Shown here: one piece after another, positions 43,612 through 53,758 of the stretch
Numbering within the stretch: position 1 is the stretch's first letter
Layout: every line of letters starts with the position of its first letter
Assembly: GCF_900115775.1 (NCBI RefSeq)
Contig: NZ_FOXS01000002.1
Span: forward strand, 248,001 to 312,000
DNA length: 64,000 bases
Direction of reading: 5' to 3'
Origin: Hymenobacter arizonensis
Lineage (GTDB): Bacteria > Bacteroidota > Bacteroidia > Cytophagales > Hymenobacteraceae
Program-made: the position numbers and the translations under genes
The notes under the pieces: generated by a model
What the model saw: the letters and a program-made list of their open reading frames with translations, nothing else
The model's database searches: none
What the model was told of the DNA's origin: nothing

Positions 43612-44031
43612 TTACTGAGCTTCCAGCATAAGGGCTGCTCCCTCGGCCGACTTCAGCGTTAGCTTCTTGTCAGTCAGGGTTTCAACCGCAAACGTGTTGC
43701 TGGTAGCCGAGCCATCGGGGGTCATGGTGATGGTTTTACCGGCCTGGTCAAAGGTGTATTTTCCCGAGACGGCACCGGTGGCACCGGTCATGTTGTAGGT
43801 GCCGTTGGCAAAAATGCGCAACTCCTCTTGCTTTTGCGCCGAGGTTTGCTTCACTTTGTCGCCGGTAGTGTCAAGCTCTTTGGCAGTTTTCCATACCTTG
43901 CTGTCGGTACCGTACAGCATATTCACCCCTTCTACCTTGCCCTTGTCGTTGCCACAGGCAGCGGTGAACAGCGACAGGAGCATCAACAGGCTGGCGATAT
44001 AACGAAGCGAAAAAAGCGAGTGAGGTTTCAT
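43612..44031 (-). CDS. Lipocalin-like lipoprotein
   Basis: The product is a 139-residue lipoprotein (LLSLFTAAC, Cys26). The remainder is a small antiparallel beta protein with alternating strands (KVWKTAKELDTTGD, LRIFANGTYNMTG, GKYTFDQAGKTITMTPDG, KLTLKSAEGAALMLEA). This pattern is typical of the short lipocalin-like domains of Bacteroidota lipoproteins. Ligand and role are unknown. It is monocistronic. Confidence 0.72.
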   Translation of the reverse strand: MKPHSLFSLRYIASLLMLLSLFTAACGNDKGKVEGVNMLYGTDSKVWKTAKELDTTGDKVKQTSAQKQEELRIFANGTYNMTGATGAVSGKYTFDQAGKTITMTPDGSATSNTFAVETLTDKKLTLKSAEGAALMLEAQ

Positions 44032-44214
44032 GAGAACAAGCGAAATGGTGAAAGAATGAAGAACAAGCCGCGCAGTGGCGGGCTCGTCGGCTTACGGCTG
44101 GCAGGCAAAAGGGTTTAGAACGAAACCCGCCCCGAGCTTGCCCGTATATGTGCCCTGTCGGCTGGCCTTCAGGCAGCCTGACTTTTTTTATTTTTCATCT
44201 ATTTGAAACTTTCC

Positions 44215-44499
44215 ATGGGACTCTTTGATTTTCTCAGCGACAAAGGCGAGCAAAAGCCCGTAGAGCCCGCCGCGAACCCGGCTGCTGGCGGAACCGATTT
44301 TTTCGGCAACAACAGCAATCCGGCCGCTTCAGGTGATTCGTACACCGTAGTGAGCGGTGACTCGCTTTCAAAAATTGCTAAAAACCACTACGGCGATGCC
44401 GCCAAGTGGCCAAAGATATACGAGGCCAATAAGGCCGTCATCGGCAACAACCCTGACCTGATTGAGGTCGGCCAGGTGTTGACCCTACCTAGTCTCTAG
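44215..44499 (+). CDS. Small LysM-domain protein
   Basis: The ATG at 44215 gives 94 residues starting MGLFDFLSDKG, the usual beginning of the small LysM proteins of the YgaU type. A flexible Pro/Ala/Asn linker leads to one C-terminal LysM domain (SYTVVSGDSLSKIAKNHYGD to VGQVLTLPSL). LysM binds peptidoglycan glycan chains. No signal peptide is present, so localisation is unclear. A second in-frame ATG at 44203 is less likely. It is a single gene with its own terminator. Confidence 0.9.
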   Translation: MGLFDFLSDKGEQKPVEPAANPAAGGTDFFGNNSNPAASGDSYTVVSGDSLSKIAKNHYGDAAKWPKIYEANKAVIGNNPDLIEVGQVLTLPSL

Positions 44500-44526
44500 G
44501 TACTTTTTTGCAGAAAAAAGGTGAGA

Positions 44527-44556
44527 AAAGCCACTCTGTTTCAGGGTGGCTTTTTT
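44527..44556 (+). terminator. Terminator of the LysM gene
   Basis: GCCAC and CTG pair with CAG and GTGGC around a 3-nt loop, followed by TTTTTT, about 30 bases after the stop codon. Confidence 0.85.
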
Positions 44557-44677
44557 GTGTTTAAAAGGTTTGAGAAAGCTGGCCCAAAGCGGCTGGAGCC
44601 GGGAATTTCTAGGCAGCGTTTGCGAGCCGTGCGCCGGGCCCGGCAAAACTTTTTAACTATTTTTTCTTGGCGCGCAC

Positions 44678-44709
44678 TTGCCCATAAAAAAATTTCTCGC
44701 GTACATTTG
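44678..44709 (+). promoter_or_regulatory. Promoter of the methionine operon
   Basis: A TTG (44678-44680) and a perfect TAnnTTTG element, TACATTTG (44702-44709), are separated by 21 bases. Transcription would begin near 44715, about 50 bases before the SAM riboswitch core and 540 bases before metY. Confidence 0.65.
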
Positions 44710-44764
44710 GCTCACCAACAACAAGGTACTCTCCCGCTCGCGGCGGGAAAGTTTAAGTTTTATA

Positions 44765-44875
44765 CAGAAGCGGCGAGAGACTAGGCTCCCTGACCCGCTG
44801 GCAACCTTCGACCGCGCGAAAGGTGCCAATTCCTACCCACTCCGGCTCAGGCTGGGGCGGGGCATATGAATCGAG
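44765..44875 (+). promoter_or_regulatory. SAM riboswitch (SAM-I/S-box type)
   Basis: The conserved core is clear: GAGAGACTAGGCTCCCTGAC at 44775-44794, then TGGCAACC at 44799-44806, a small hairpin, and GGTGCCAATTCC at 44822-44833. A GC-rich P4-like hairpin follows (CCCACTCC / GGGGCGGG, about 44836-44862). S-box RNAs bind S-adenosylmethionine and lower expression of methionine genes. Its place upstream of metY fits that role exactly. The outer P1 pairing is not certain by eye, so the ends are approximate. Confidence 0.87.
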
Positions 44876-44879
44876 TGCC

Positions 44880-45038
44880 ATGGAAAACTTCCCCGCTTCC
44901 GCTTTTTTAGTCCCGAACGCTCCGGCCGCTACTCGTGCCCTGGCTTCGGGTTTTGTCGTTGTGGCCCGTGCCGGCTGCGGCGTTGCACCGCGCCCGGCAC
45001 GAATGCCAATGTGCTGTTGGTGCCCGTGTTGTTGCTAA
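44880..45038 (+). CDS. Cysteine-rich leader ORF upstream of metY
   Basis: This frame opens just after the riboswitch (ATG at 44880, 52 codons) and ends Met-Pro-Met-Cys-Cys-Trp-Cys-Pro-Cys-Cys-Cys-stop. Internal ATGs at 45003 and 45009 would give 11- or 9-codon peptides with six Cys. The upstream part looks unremarkable, so the short form may be what is translated. Clusters of a single amino acid right before a stop are the hallmark of attenuator leader peptides, in which ribosome stalling on scarce aminoacyl-tRNA controls the genes downstream. Here the signal would be Cys-tRNA. The following 217 bases to metY include a possible hairpin (GCTGC with GCAGC, about 45103-45132) but no clear terminator. 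Confidence 0.6.
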   Translation: MENFPASAFLVPNAPAATRALASGFVVVARAGCGVAPRPARMPMCCWCPCCC

Positions 45039-45192
45039 GCTGATTTCGGCTTAGACAACCCCTCCCCTCCTTACTGGAAATTTTGGTGGCCTTTCGTGCC
45101 CGCTGCTGGCCTTTTTGGCGCAGGCAGCTGGCGCAAGCCGCACCTTCAGCACGGGCCTTTGGGGTTTCGCTCCGCTTACCAAACCGCCTTAG

Positions 45193-46635
<1,443 letters not shown>

Positions 46636-46641
46636 GAGCAT

Positions 46642-46743
46642 TTCTCGCTGAGGTTCGCAGAGGTTGACGCTGAGGTACGCAGAGCACAAGAGTCGTTTTC
46701 CTCAGCGTACCTCAGCGCTAACCTCTGCGAACCTCAGCGAGAA
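46642..46743. repeat. Inverted repeat between metY and metX
   Basis: The arms TTCTCGCTGAGGTTCGCAGA and its complement, continuing with GACGCTGAGGTACGC, are about 39 bases each around a central 20-base spacer. It is a strong hairpin inside the operon without a T-run. It is a different repeat type from the GAGCGCAG family and may tune metX relative to metY expression. Confidence 0.85.
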
Positions 46744-46759
46744 TTAATTAAAACAGATT

Positions 46760-47785
46760 ATGCCCGACCATATTTTTCACCTGCCCGACCTGCGCCTCGA
46801 AAATGGGGAAACCCTCGCGGGCGCCCACGTGGCCTACCGCACCTGGGGCCAGCTGAACGCCGAGCGCGACAACGTGGTCTGGGTGTGCCACGCCCTCACG
46901 GCCAACGCCGACGTGCTAAGCTGGTGGCCGGGCCTGGTGGGGCCGGGCTGCTATTACGACCCGGCCGATTGGTTCATTGTGTGCGCCAACGTGCTGGGCT
47001 CCTGCTACGGCAGCACCAGCCCGCTAGACCCCGACCCGGCCACGGGCCTACCGCGCTTCCAGCATTTCCCCCGCCTGACCATTCGGGACTTGGTGGCGGC
47101 CCACGAAGCCCTGCGCCAGGACCTGGGCCTGACCGACATTCACACGCTGATTGGGGGGTCGTTGGGCGGGCAGCAGGCCCTGGAGTGGGCCGTGCAGCGC
47201 CCCGATTTGTTTGACCACCTGGTGGTAATTGCGACCAATGCTCGGCATTCGGCCTGGGGCATTGCCTTCAACGAAGCCCAGCGCCTGGCCATCGAAGCCG
47301 ACCCGACATACGCCGCGGGCCAGCCGGGCGGGGGCGACGACGGTCTGCGGGCCGCCCGGGCCATTGCCCTGCTTAGCTACCGCAGCTACTCGGCCTACGG
47401 CGAAACCCAAACCGACCCCGACGACGAACTGCTGCGCGAACACCGCGCCAGCACCTACCAGCGCTACCAGGGCAACAAGCTGGTGACCCGCTTCGACGCC
47501 TACAGCTACGTGGCCCTGAGCCGCAGCATGGACACCCATAACCTGGGCCGCAACCGGGGCGGGGTGCCGGCCGCGCTGCGCCGCATTGGGGCCCGTACGC
47601 TGGTGCTGGGCATTACTTCCGACGTGTTGTTTCCGCTCAGTGAGCAGCGGGAATTGGCCAATCACATACCGGGTGCGATGTACGCCGAACTGGATTCGCG
47701 CTACGGGCACGACGGCTTTCTGTTGGAAACGGCGGCCATCACCCACTTCCTGGAGCTGTTCTACGCGCCCACTTTCGCACACTAA
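46760..47785 (+). CDS. metX: Homoserine O-acetyltransferase
   Basis: This 341-residue alpha/beta-hydrolase-fold enzyme transfers acetyl from acetyl-CoA to L-homoserine, making the substrate of MetY. Visible are YRTWGQLNAERDNVVWVCHA, the NVLGSCYGSTSP block, the nucleophile elbow LIGGSLGGQQALEWA (Ser134), Asp288 (GITSDVLFP) and His317 (SRYGHDGFLLE). The ATG at 46760 follows the inverted repeat by 17 bases. The substrate could be succinyl-CoA in principle, but pairing with a MetY-type enzyme favours acetyl. Confidence 0.96.
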   Translation: MPDHIFHLPDLRLENGETLAGAHVAYRTWGQLNAERDNVVWVCHALTANADVLSWWPGLVGPGCYYDPADWFIVCANVLGSCYGSTSPLDPDPATGLPRFQHFPRLTIRDLVAAHEALRQDLGLTDIHTLIGGSLGGQQALEWAVQRPDLFDHLVVIATNARHSAWGIAFNEAQRLAIEADPTYAAGQPGGGDDGLRAARAIALLSYRSYSAYGETQTDPDDELLREHRASTYQRYQGNKLVTRFDAYSYVALSRSMDTHNLGRNRGGVPAALRRIGARTLVLGITSDVLFPLSEQRELANHIPGAMYAELDSRYGHDGFLLETAAITHFLELFYAPTFAH

Positions 47786-47881
47786 GCGCTTACCCGAGCA
47801 AACTTGATACACGGCCCGGAAGAGCGCCGTGAACCGGCTGTTGGCGAAACCACGCAAGCTGCTGTCACTTATCTAACACTT

Positions 47882-49138
47882 ATGGAGGCTACTAAACCGC
47901 CGGTTCGCATCGGCCTGATTGGCTTCGGCTGCGTGGGGCAAGGCTTCTACGACATTGTGCAGCGCCAGCCCGGCCTGGGCTTGGCCGTGACGCGCATTGC
48001 CGTAAAAAATGCCGACAAACCCCGGATACTGCCTTCTGAACGCTTCAGCTTCCGGGCCGATGAGCTGCTCGATGACCCGGAGCTTGACTTGTTGGTTGAG
48101 GTGATTGACGACCCAATCGAGGCGTTTCGGCTGGTGAGTACGGCGCTCCGGTTGGGTCGGCGAGTGGTGACGGCCAACAAAGCAATGGTGGCCCGGCACC
48201 TGCCCGAGCTGGTGCAATTGCAGCAACACTTCGGCGGGGCTCTGCTCTACGAAGCCGCTGTGTGCGGCAGCATACCCATCATTCGCACGCTGGACAGCTA
48301 CTTCGGTCACGAACCCCTGCAGGCTGTGAGCGGCATATTCAACGGCTCGTCTAACTACGTACTGACGCGCATGAGCGAGGAAGGCTCTGACTACAACGAG
48401 GCCCTGGCCGAAGCCCAGGCCCGGGGCTTTGCCGAAACCGACCCCTCGCTGGACATGGGCGCTTTTGATGCCCGCTCCAAAGCCGTGATTTTGGCCGCCC
48501 ACGCCTTTGGGGTTTTTCTGAACCCCGACGAGGTATTGAACCTGGGTATTGAAGGCATAGGCGCGGCTGACGTGGCTTACGCCGCCAGGCTGGGCCAGAA
48601 GATTAAGCTGGTGGCGGGGCTGTACCAATTGCCCAGCGGCCGCCTCACGGTGTTGGTCACGCCGCAGCTGGTAGGTTCTGCGTCACCCTTGTTTGAGGTG
48701 GGGCACGAGTTCAACGGCGTGCTCATTGACGCAGCGTTTGCGGGGCCACAGTTTCTGCGGGGCCGCGGGGCGGGAGGCCACCCCACGGGCTCGGCGGTGC
48801 TGGCCGATGTGCTGGCCTTACAGCGCGGCTTTCGCTATGGGTACGCCAAGCGCCAGCCGGGCACCGAGTTGCAGCTCACGAAAGGACTGGAAGGCGATTT
48901 CTATCTGCGCCATGCTGACGAAGCGGTGCTTCGGACTACGCTGCAGCAGCTGGAAATACCCGTTAAAGCACTGCGCTCAGATGAACACAGCCTCTACGCC
49001 ACTGGCGCTGTGCAGCTGGAGCTGCTCCACCAGTTGCGCGACTGGCTGCGCACGACCGGTGTATTTGTGGCTCGTGTGGGCGAGGTGAGCGCAACCCAAC
49101 CGGCGAGAGAAACCGCGGCGGTCCGAGCGCAGGAGTAG
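47882..49138 (+). CDS. hom: Homoserine dehydrogenase
   Basis: From the ATG at 47882 (MEATKPPVRIGLIGFGCVGQ) the protein is 418 residues. It has an N-terminal Rossmann domain with GFGCVGQGF, the ANKAMVARH strand, the AAVCGSIPIIRTLDSYF and GIFNGSSNYVLTRMSEEG substrate-binding region and the catalytic-domain block AEAQARGFAETDPSLDMGAFD. The C-terminal 80 residues form an ACT-like fold. It reduces aspartate semialdehyde to homoserine, feeding MetX. An in-frame ATG at 47804 would add 26 residues not typical of the family. Having hom last in a metYX operon ties homoserine supply to methionine demand. Confidence 0.94.
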   Translation: MEATKPPVRIGLIGFGCVGQGFYDIVQRQPGLGLAVTRIAVKNADKPRILPSERFSFRADELLDDPELDLLVEVIDDPIEAFRLVSTALRLGRRVVTANKAMVARHLPELVQLQQHFGGALLYEAAVCGSIPIIRTLDSYFGHEPLQAVSGIFNGSSNYVLTRMSEEGSDYNEALAEAQARGFAETDPSLDMGAFDARSKAVILAAHAFGVFLNPDEVLNLGIEGIGAADVAYAARLGQKIKLVAGLYQLPSGRLTVLVTPQLVGSASPLFEVGHEFNGVLIDAAFAGPQFLRGRGAGGHPTGSAVLADVLALQRGFRYGYAKRQPGTELQLTKGLEGDFYLRHADEAVLRTTLQQLEIPVKALRSDEHSLYATGAVQLELLHQLRDWLRTTGVFVARVGEVSATQPARETAAVRAQE

Positions 49139-49168
49139 CAAGGGTGGGCGGGTGGGACTGCTCCTACC

Positions 49169-50401
49169 CTATCGAAATTCGATGCGGATGGGAAGCTGCC
49201 CGGGGAACCTTAGCGAGTAAATCCCGGCCCTTAACGCTCCGCGCAGCACCTCCACGTCGCGGGCTTGGGGGTTGATGGTGCGTACCACGCGGCCGGTGAC
49301 GTCGAGCAGTTGGGCTTCGACGGGTAAGGCCCACGCCTGGGGCAGCACAAGACGGATGGCATCATCGGCCGGGATGGGATAAGCCTGGGCGGCCGGCCCG
49401 GCCTGCGCGGCGCTTGGCGTGGCCGATGTTATCACCGTGCCCGGCTGAGCTAGGGCGGGCCGCAGAAAGTCGCGCATGACGCGAAAAGTGGTGTCGGCGT
49501 AGGCGGCATTATTTTCGAAGGGAACGTGGCCAGCCCCTCGCAAGGTAAGTAATGTGTTGCGGATGCCCAAAGCGGTAGCCCGGGGGTGCAAGCGGCCGCT
49601 GCCGTACACGTACTTGGGTGGCAGGGCGCCGCCTACTCTTCCCTGCAAGTAGGGCACGGTGGCATCCAATGTGCCGTGCACGCTGCACAGGGGCACATTG
49701 CCGGGCTCGATGATGTTCGGGCTTTCGGTGGCGCCGCTCAGGTTGAGCACAGCCAGCACGGCGCTGGAGTAGCCAGGGTTGCCGCTGGCACCTTCAATGC
49801 CGCCCAAGCCGGCTAGGCCCACATACCCTGGCACTTCCGAGGGTTTGTCGAGGTAGCCAACTGCCAGAGCCGCAAAGCCCCCGGCCGACGACCCGCCTAC
49901 CGTAATGAAATCGGGATGCACGCGGTAGGTGTTAGTAGTGGCGGCGTCGCGGCGGAAGAAGCGCACGGCGGCCCGCATGTCCTGCATGCCCCGAATGGCC
50001 GATTTAGCAATGTTCACGGAATCAAAAGCGGTGAGGATGGTCACAACATCCAGCAAGCGGTAGTCGATGCTGGCCGTGACGTAGCCGAGCCGCGCAAATT
50101 GGGTGCACACGTTCACCATGTAGGCGTCGGTGCGGCTGCCAATGACAAAGCCGCCCTGGTGCGCGAAGATGATGACCGGGCGCCGCCGCACGGTGTCGCC
50201 GGTGGGCTGGTAGATGTCCATCCGCAGCGTCTGGGTGATGCCCGCTGAGTTGACCGCCGAGCCATAAGTGACGCCCGACGTCACGGTCACGTTCGGGAAG
50301 ATGGGCTGGTAGTAACGGGCCCGCGTGGTATCAATCTGGGCGGTGGCGGCCTGCAAACCGGCTAACAAGAGGGCCAACGCAAACAGGAGAGTTGTTTTCA
50401 T
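49169..50401 (-). CDS. Secreted alpha/beta-hydrolase esterase with T9SS domain
   Basis: This 410-residue protein has a signal peptide (ATA|Q after residue 21). The esterase domain spans about residues 25-320, with the oxyanion motif HQGGF (81-85) and the nucleophile elbow VGGSSAGGF (Ser172). The active-site His is probably in GAGHVPFE. The C-terminus is a type A T9SS domain (AYPIPADDAIRLVLP to IEFR). It may hydrolyse carboxylic esters, such as plant-wall acyl groups, on the cell surface; the substrate is unproven. It is the smaller member of a tandem pair with 50538-53498. Confidence 0.85.
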   Translation of the reverse strand: MKTTLLFALALLLAGLQAATAQIDTTRARYYQPIFPNVTVTSGVTYGSAVNSAGITQTLRMDIYQPTGDTVRRRPVIIFAHQGGFVIGSRTDAYMVNVCTQFARLGYVTASIDYRLLDVVTILTAFDSVNIAKSAIRGMQDMRAAVRFFRRDAATTNTYRVHPDFITVGGSSAGGFAALAVGYLDKPSEVPGYVGLAGLGGIEGASGNPGYSSAVLAVLNLSGATESPNIIEPGNVPLCSVHGTLDATVPYLQGRVGGALPPKYVYGSGRLHPRATALGIRNTLLTLRGAGHVPFENNAAYADTTFRVMRDFLRPALAQPGTVITSATPSAAQAGPAAQAYPIPADDAIRLVLPQAWALPVEAQLLDVTGRVVRTINPQARDVEVLRGALRAGIYSLRFPGQLPIRIEFR

Positions 50402-50479
50402 AGCAATGCAAGCAAGGGACAGACGACATTCTCAATAAGGCAAACGCGCCCGATTGGAGCATTGTTTTGTCGGGCTTGC

Positions 50480-50522
50480 AAAGAAAATGGCTGAGGCGTT
50501 GGACGCCTCAGCCATTTTCTTT
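50480..50522 (-). terminator. Perfect 20-bp terminator hairpin between the tandem esterase genes
   Basis: The arms AAAGAAAATGGCTGAGGCGT (50480-50499) and the exact complement (50503-50522) enclose a 3-nt loop. It lies 15 bases after the stop of the 986-residue gene. This makes the two esterases separate transcripts. Confidence 0.9.
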
Positions 50523-50537
50523 CAGCAGCAGCTCAGG

Positions 50538-53498
50538 CTATTGCACCACCACCCGGCGCACTACGGGGCTACCTCCTACAACAATGTGCAGCTGGTAAAC
50601 GCCCGGGGCCAAGCCACGCACGCTCACCTCGCCCTGGATGGACTGGCCCGTGGCCGCCAGCTGCTGGCGCTGCACCGTTTGGCCCAGAGCATTGGTGAGG
50701 TGTACCGACACGACGCCCTGGCTGCCAGCAGGCCGCGGCAGCAGCACCGTGAAGCTGGTGGAGGCCGGGTTGGGATATACTTGCAGCTGCGCAGCCAAGG
50801 CCTGGGCCGAACTGGTAGCCGTCAGGTTGGCGGGGTTTAGCTCCAGCGCAAAGCGGCCGTTGGCGGTTAGGCCCGCCAGGGTGAAGCGGTATTCGACACC
50901 CGCGGCCAGTGGGGTGCGGGTGCCGGTCAGGGCATCGGTTAAGGTGAGGGCAATGCCGGGCGCAAAGTTGACGAACTGCTCCGCCGTGAGAACGTAGTCG
51001 CCGGCCTGGGGCGCGGTGAGGCTCAGGGGAACCACGGTGGAGGTGATAGGGAGCGGCAGGCCGTTGATAGACAGCGCTTGACCGCCGGCCAGAGAAGCCA
51101 GGTTCAGGCCGCTGGGGTTGGGCATTTTGTAAGCGTCGAACTGCGCATCGGGGCCGGCATTGGCGCCAGCTTCGAGGTAGAGGTAGGTTTCGTCGGTTTG
51201 GGTGGGAGCGGCGGCGCTGGCCAGGGTCAGGCGCAGGCGGGGGCGGGCATCGGCCGTGCCGCGCTGCACCGTGGCGGTGTTGGCAGCGCCGAATTCACTG
51301 ATGCGGGCGCTGAGCGGGAAGGTGAGGGTAGCGGGGGCCGTGGCCAGGGAACGCACGAAAAATCCTTGTCCCAGCGGAATGGTGGCCCTGACCCCGCCAA
51401 TGCCATTAACATAGGCGCGGTACTGCCCACCGTACTGACTGGTGCTCACGAAGATGTACATGGCGCTGCCCACACCCGCGGGAATGGGCACATTGTCCCA
51501 GTTTAGGGCCGAGGGGAACGGGTTGCCCAGCAGGTGCCAGCCCGCCGTGGGCGTAGCGGCGCCATCCAGGGTCACGGCAATGGGTTCGTTGTTGCGGCTC
51601 AGCGAGCCGGTGAACGCCAGCGTCTGGCCCGCCGTCAGGTTGATGGCGTAGCCCTGGCCACGGGCCGAGGTAACCACCGGCAGCGCGGGGCTGAGCGTGG
51701 GCACGTACCAGCCTTTGTCGAACTCGGTGTAGCTCGTGGCGGGGGAAGTGGTGGCGCGTCGCTGGTCGTACCCGTACACGTTCGGGAAAGGCGTCACCAA
51801 ATCGGGCCGGGGGCTGGTGTTGTAGGCCAGGTTGAGTACCGGGGTGAAGGCGGGCGCGGCTAGGTTGGCCAAGGTGGCGTCGTCGAATGGCAGGGTGAGG
51901 TGCCGGTAGCCCAGGCCCGGGTTCACGGCGGGGTCCAGGTAGCGCTGCAGGGCGAAGGCACTGCTTACACTGCCTGCGCCGGGGGCCACCAGGGCCGTAC
52001 CGGCCGGGCCCGAAAGCAAGGTCACGGCTTGGCCGCTGTTGTTCAGAGTGCCGCTGGTGGGCATCAGCTTTTCACTGATGCGCAGGGCGTTGGTCAGGGT
52101 TACGGCGCTGGCGGTGGGCACGGCCACTTCCAATTCGCGCACTTGCGTGGGCAGGCCGGAACCGGTTACCTGGCTGGCGGTGCCTTCGTAGGCATAGCCG
52201 GCAGCCGAGCTAAAGGTGCGGGTGCCCGTGTTGCGGATGTCGCCGGTGGCGCCGCTGGCCGCGATGCCATCGGTGCTGCAAATGCGCAGCGTGGCGCCGG
52301 CCTGCAGTTCAAAGTTGCCGGGGCCGTCGACCACAAAGCAGTTGGTTTTCAGCGAGCTCGGGGTTTGACCCGGCAGGCTGCGGATGGTCAGGCTGCCATA
52401 CACGGTGATGTTGCCGGTGAGCACGGCCTGGCTGCTGTTGATGGTAATGTCCTGGTAGTTGCCGCCATCTATGTTGGTTGGGGTATTAATGACCAAGCTG
52501 GGATATACGGTAGCAGTGACGGGCACCAGCAACGGGCGCAAAAAGGCCCGAATGTCGCGGAAAGTCGTGTCGGCGTAAGCTGCTGAGTTGGCGCTGCCGG
52601 TACCGGCGCTTTGAACCGGGTACTGCGGAAGGTGGGGCGCCTTGCTGAAGCGGCGCAACACGTTGGGCACGCCCACAGCGGTAGCTCGCGGATTGAGCAG
52701 GCCGCTGCCGAACACGTACTTGGGCGGGAGGCTCGCCCCTACCCGGCCTTTAAAGTAAGGCACCACGACATCGGCGGTGCCGTGGGCGCTGTAGAGTGGC
52801 GCGTTGCCGGCCTCGATGAGGCTAGGCGGGTCCAGTGCGCCGCTCAAATTGAGCACGGCCAGCACGGCGCTGGAGAAACCAGGGTTGCCACTGGCACCTT
52901 CGATGCCGCCCAGGGCCACGATGTTCACGTCGCTAGGCACTTCGCTGGCCCGGTCCAGGTAGCCCACTTCCAGCGCCATAAATGCCCCGGCCGAGGCGCC
53001 GCCCACCACAATGCGGCTGGGGCTGGCGCGGTAGGTGTTGGCATTAGCGGCATCGCGGCGGAAGAAGCGCACGGCGGCCCGCATGTCCTGCATGCCCCGA
53101 ATGGCGGCCACCGACACGTTGGTGGTGTCGAGGGGAAAAAACAACAAGCGGTAGTCGATGCTAGCCGTGACATAGCCCAACCGGGCAAACCGCGTGCACA
53201 CGTCCACCATGTACTGCTCAGATTTTGACCCCGTGACAAAGCCGCCCTGGTGCGCGAAGATGATGACCGGGCGCTCCGGAGCCACGTCGCCCGTCGGTTG
53301 GTACACATCCATCAGCAGTTGTTGATTACCGCCTAAAACGTTGACAGCGGAGCCGTAGACCACGTTCGGAGTTACCGTTACGTTCGGAAAGATGGGCTGG
53401 AAGTATCGGCCGCCGGTAGTGTCGATGGGGGTTTGAGCCGCAACGGTCACGGTGGCGCCTAGTATCAGAAGCCAGATTAACAGTAGAGTAGATTTCAT
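50538..53498 (-). CDS. Large secreted esterase with beta-rich extension and T9SS domain
   Basis: The 986-residue protein has a signal peptide (TVAAQ). The N-terminal esterase domain (about 24-340) is clearly paralogous to the neighbour, with HQGGF (83-87) and VGGASAGAF (Ser169). It then continues with about 640 residues absent from the neighbour. A strand-rich stretch (NYQDITINSSQAVLTGNITV) resembles the parallel-beta segments of surface proteins. After it come modules with GWHLLGNPFPSALNWDNV and ANGRFALELNP, common in T9SS cargo, and a type A sorting domain (VYPNPASTSFTVLL). The extension probably provides surface display or carbohydrate binding. A fusion of an esterase to a cell-surface scaffold is inferred. 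Confidence 0.85.
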   Translation of the reverse strand: MKSTLLLIWLLILGATVTVAAQTPIDTTGGRYFQPIFPNVTVTPNVVYGSAVNVLGGNQQLLMDVYQPTGDVAPERPVIIFAHQGGFVTGSKSEQYMVDVCTRFARLGYVTASIDYRLLFFPLDTTNVSVAAIRGMQDMRAAVRFFRRDAANANTYRASPSRIVVGGASAGAFMALEVGYLDRASEVPSDVNIVALGGIEGASGNPGFSSAVLAVLNLSGALDPPSLIEAGNAPLYSAHGTADVVVPYFKGRVGASLPPKYVFGSGLLNPRATAVGVPNVLRRFSKAPHLPQYPVQSAGTGSANSAAYADTTFRDIRAFLRPLLVPVTATVYPSLVINTPTNIDGGNYQDITINSSQAVLTGNITVYGSLTIRSLPGQTPSSLKTNCFVVDGPGNFELQAGATLRICSTDGIAASGATGDIRNTGTRTFSSAAGYAYEGTASQVTGSGLPTQVRELEVAVPTASAVTLTNALRISEKLMPTSGTLNNSGQAVTLLSGPAGTALVAPGAGSVSSAFALQRYLDPAVNPGLGYRHLTLPFDDATLANLAAPAFTPVLNLAYNTSPRPDLVTPFPNVYGYDQRRATTSPATSYTEFDKGWYVPTLSPALPVVTSARGQGYAINLTAGQTLAFTGSLSRNNEPIAVTLDGAATPTAGWHLLGNPFPSALNWDNVPIPAGVGSAMYIFVSTSQYGGQYRAYVNGIGGVRATIPLGQGFFVRSLATAPATLTFPLSARISEFGAANTATVQRGTADARPRLRLTLASAAAPTQTDETYLYLEAGANAGPDAQFDAYKMPNPSGLNLASLAGGQALSINGLPLPITSTVVPLSLTAPQAGDYVLTAEQFVNFAPGIALTLTDALTGTRTPLAAGVEYRFTLAGLTANGRFALELNPANLTATSSAQALAAQLQVYPNPASTSFTVLLPRPAGSQGVVSVHLTNALGQTVQRQQLAATGQSIQGEVSVRGLAPGVYQLHIVVGGSPVVRRVVVQ

Positions 53499-53543
53499 AG
53501 AAACAGAAAAAGGGTAAAAAATGAGGCTGTTGGGCCAAATGCC

Positions 53544-53560
53544 TTGTACTTAAAGTACAA
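53544..53560 (-). promoter_or_regulatory. 17-bp palindrome upstream of the large esterase gene
   Basis: TTGTACTT, a central A, and AAGTACAA form a perfect palindrome 46 bases before the start codon. It resembles a repressor site, but there is no second copy before the paralogous gene. Confidence 0.4.
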
Positions 53561-53758
53561 AGTTGTACCTATGGTATAAACTAAGAGGAAATGGTGAGGC
53601 AACTCAACCCCTCTTGAGCCGAGTGGTTCAGGGCAGAGCCGAGGCCCAGGGTTGCCCCAATTGTACCCCAAACTTAACCGCCAGTCGTGGTATCGGCGCT
53701 GGCCAAGTGGCAGCCGGGCAAGTCCTGCTTTATTTGCGGCTGCATTTTCTGTTCTTCT

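Noticed and set aside
44521..44784. 87-codon plus-strand frame
   Set aside because: It covers the LysM terminator, the met promoter and the start of the riboswitch, so it cannot be a conventional gene.
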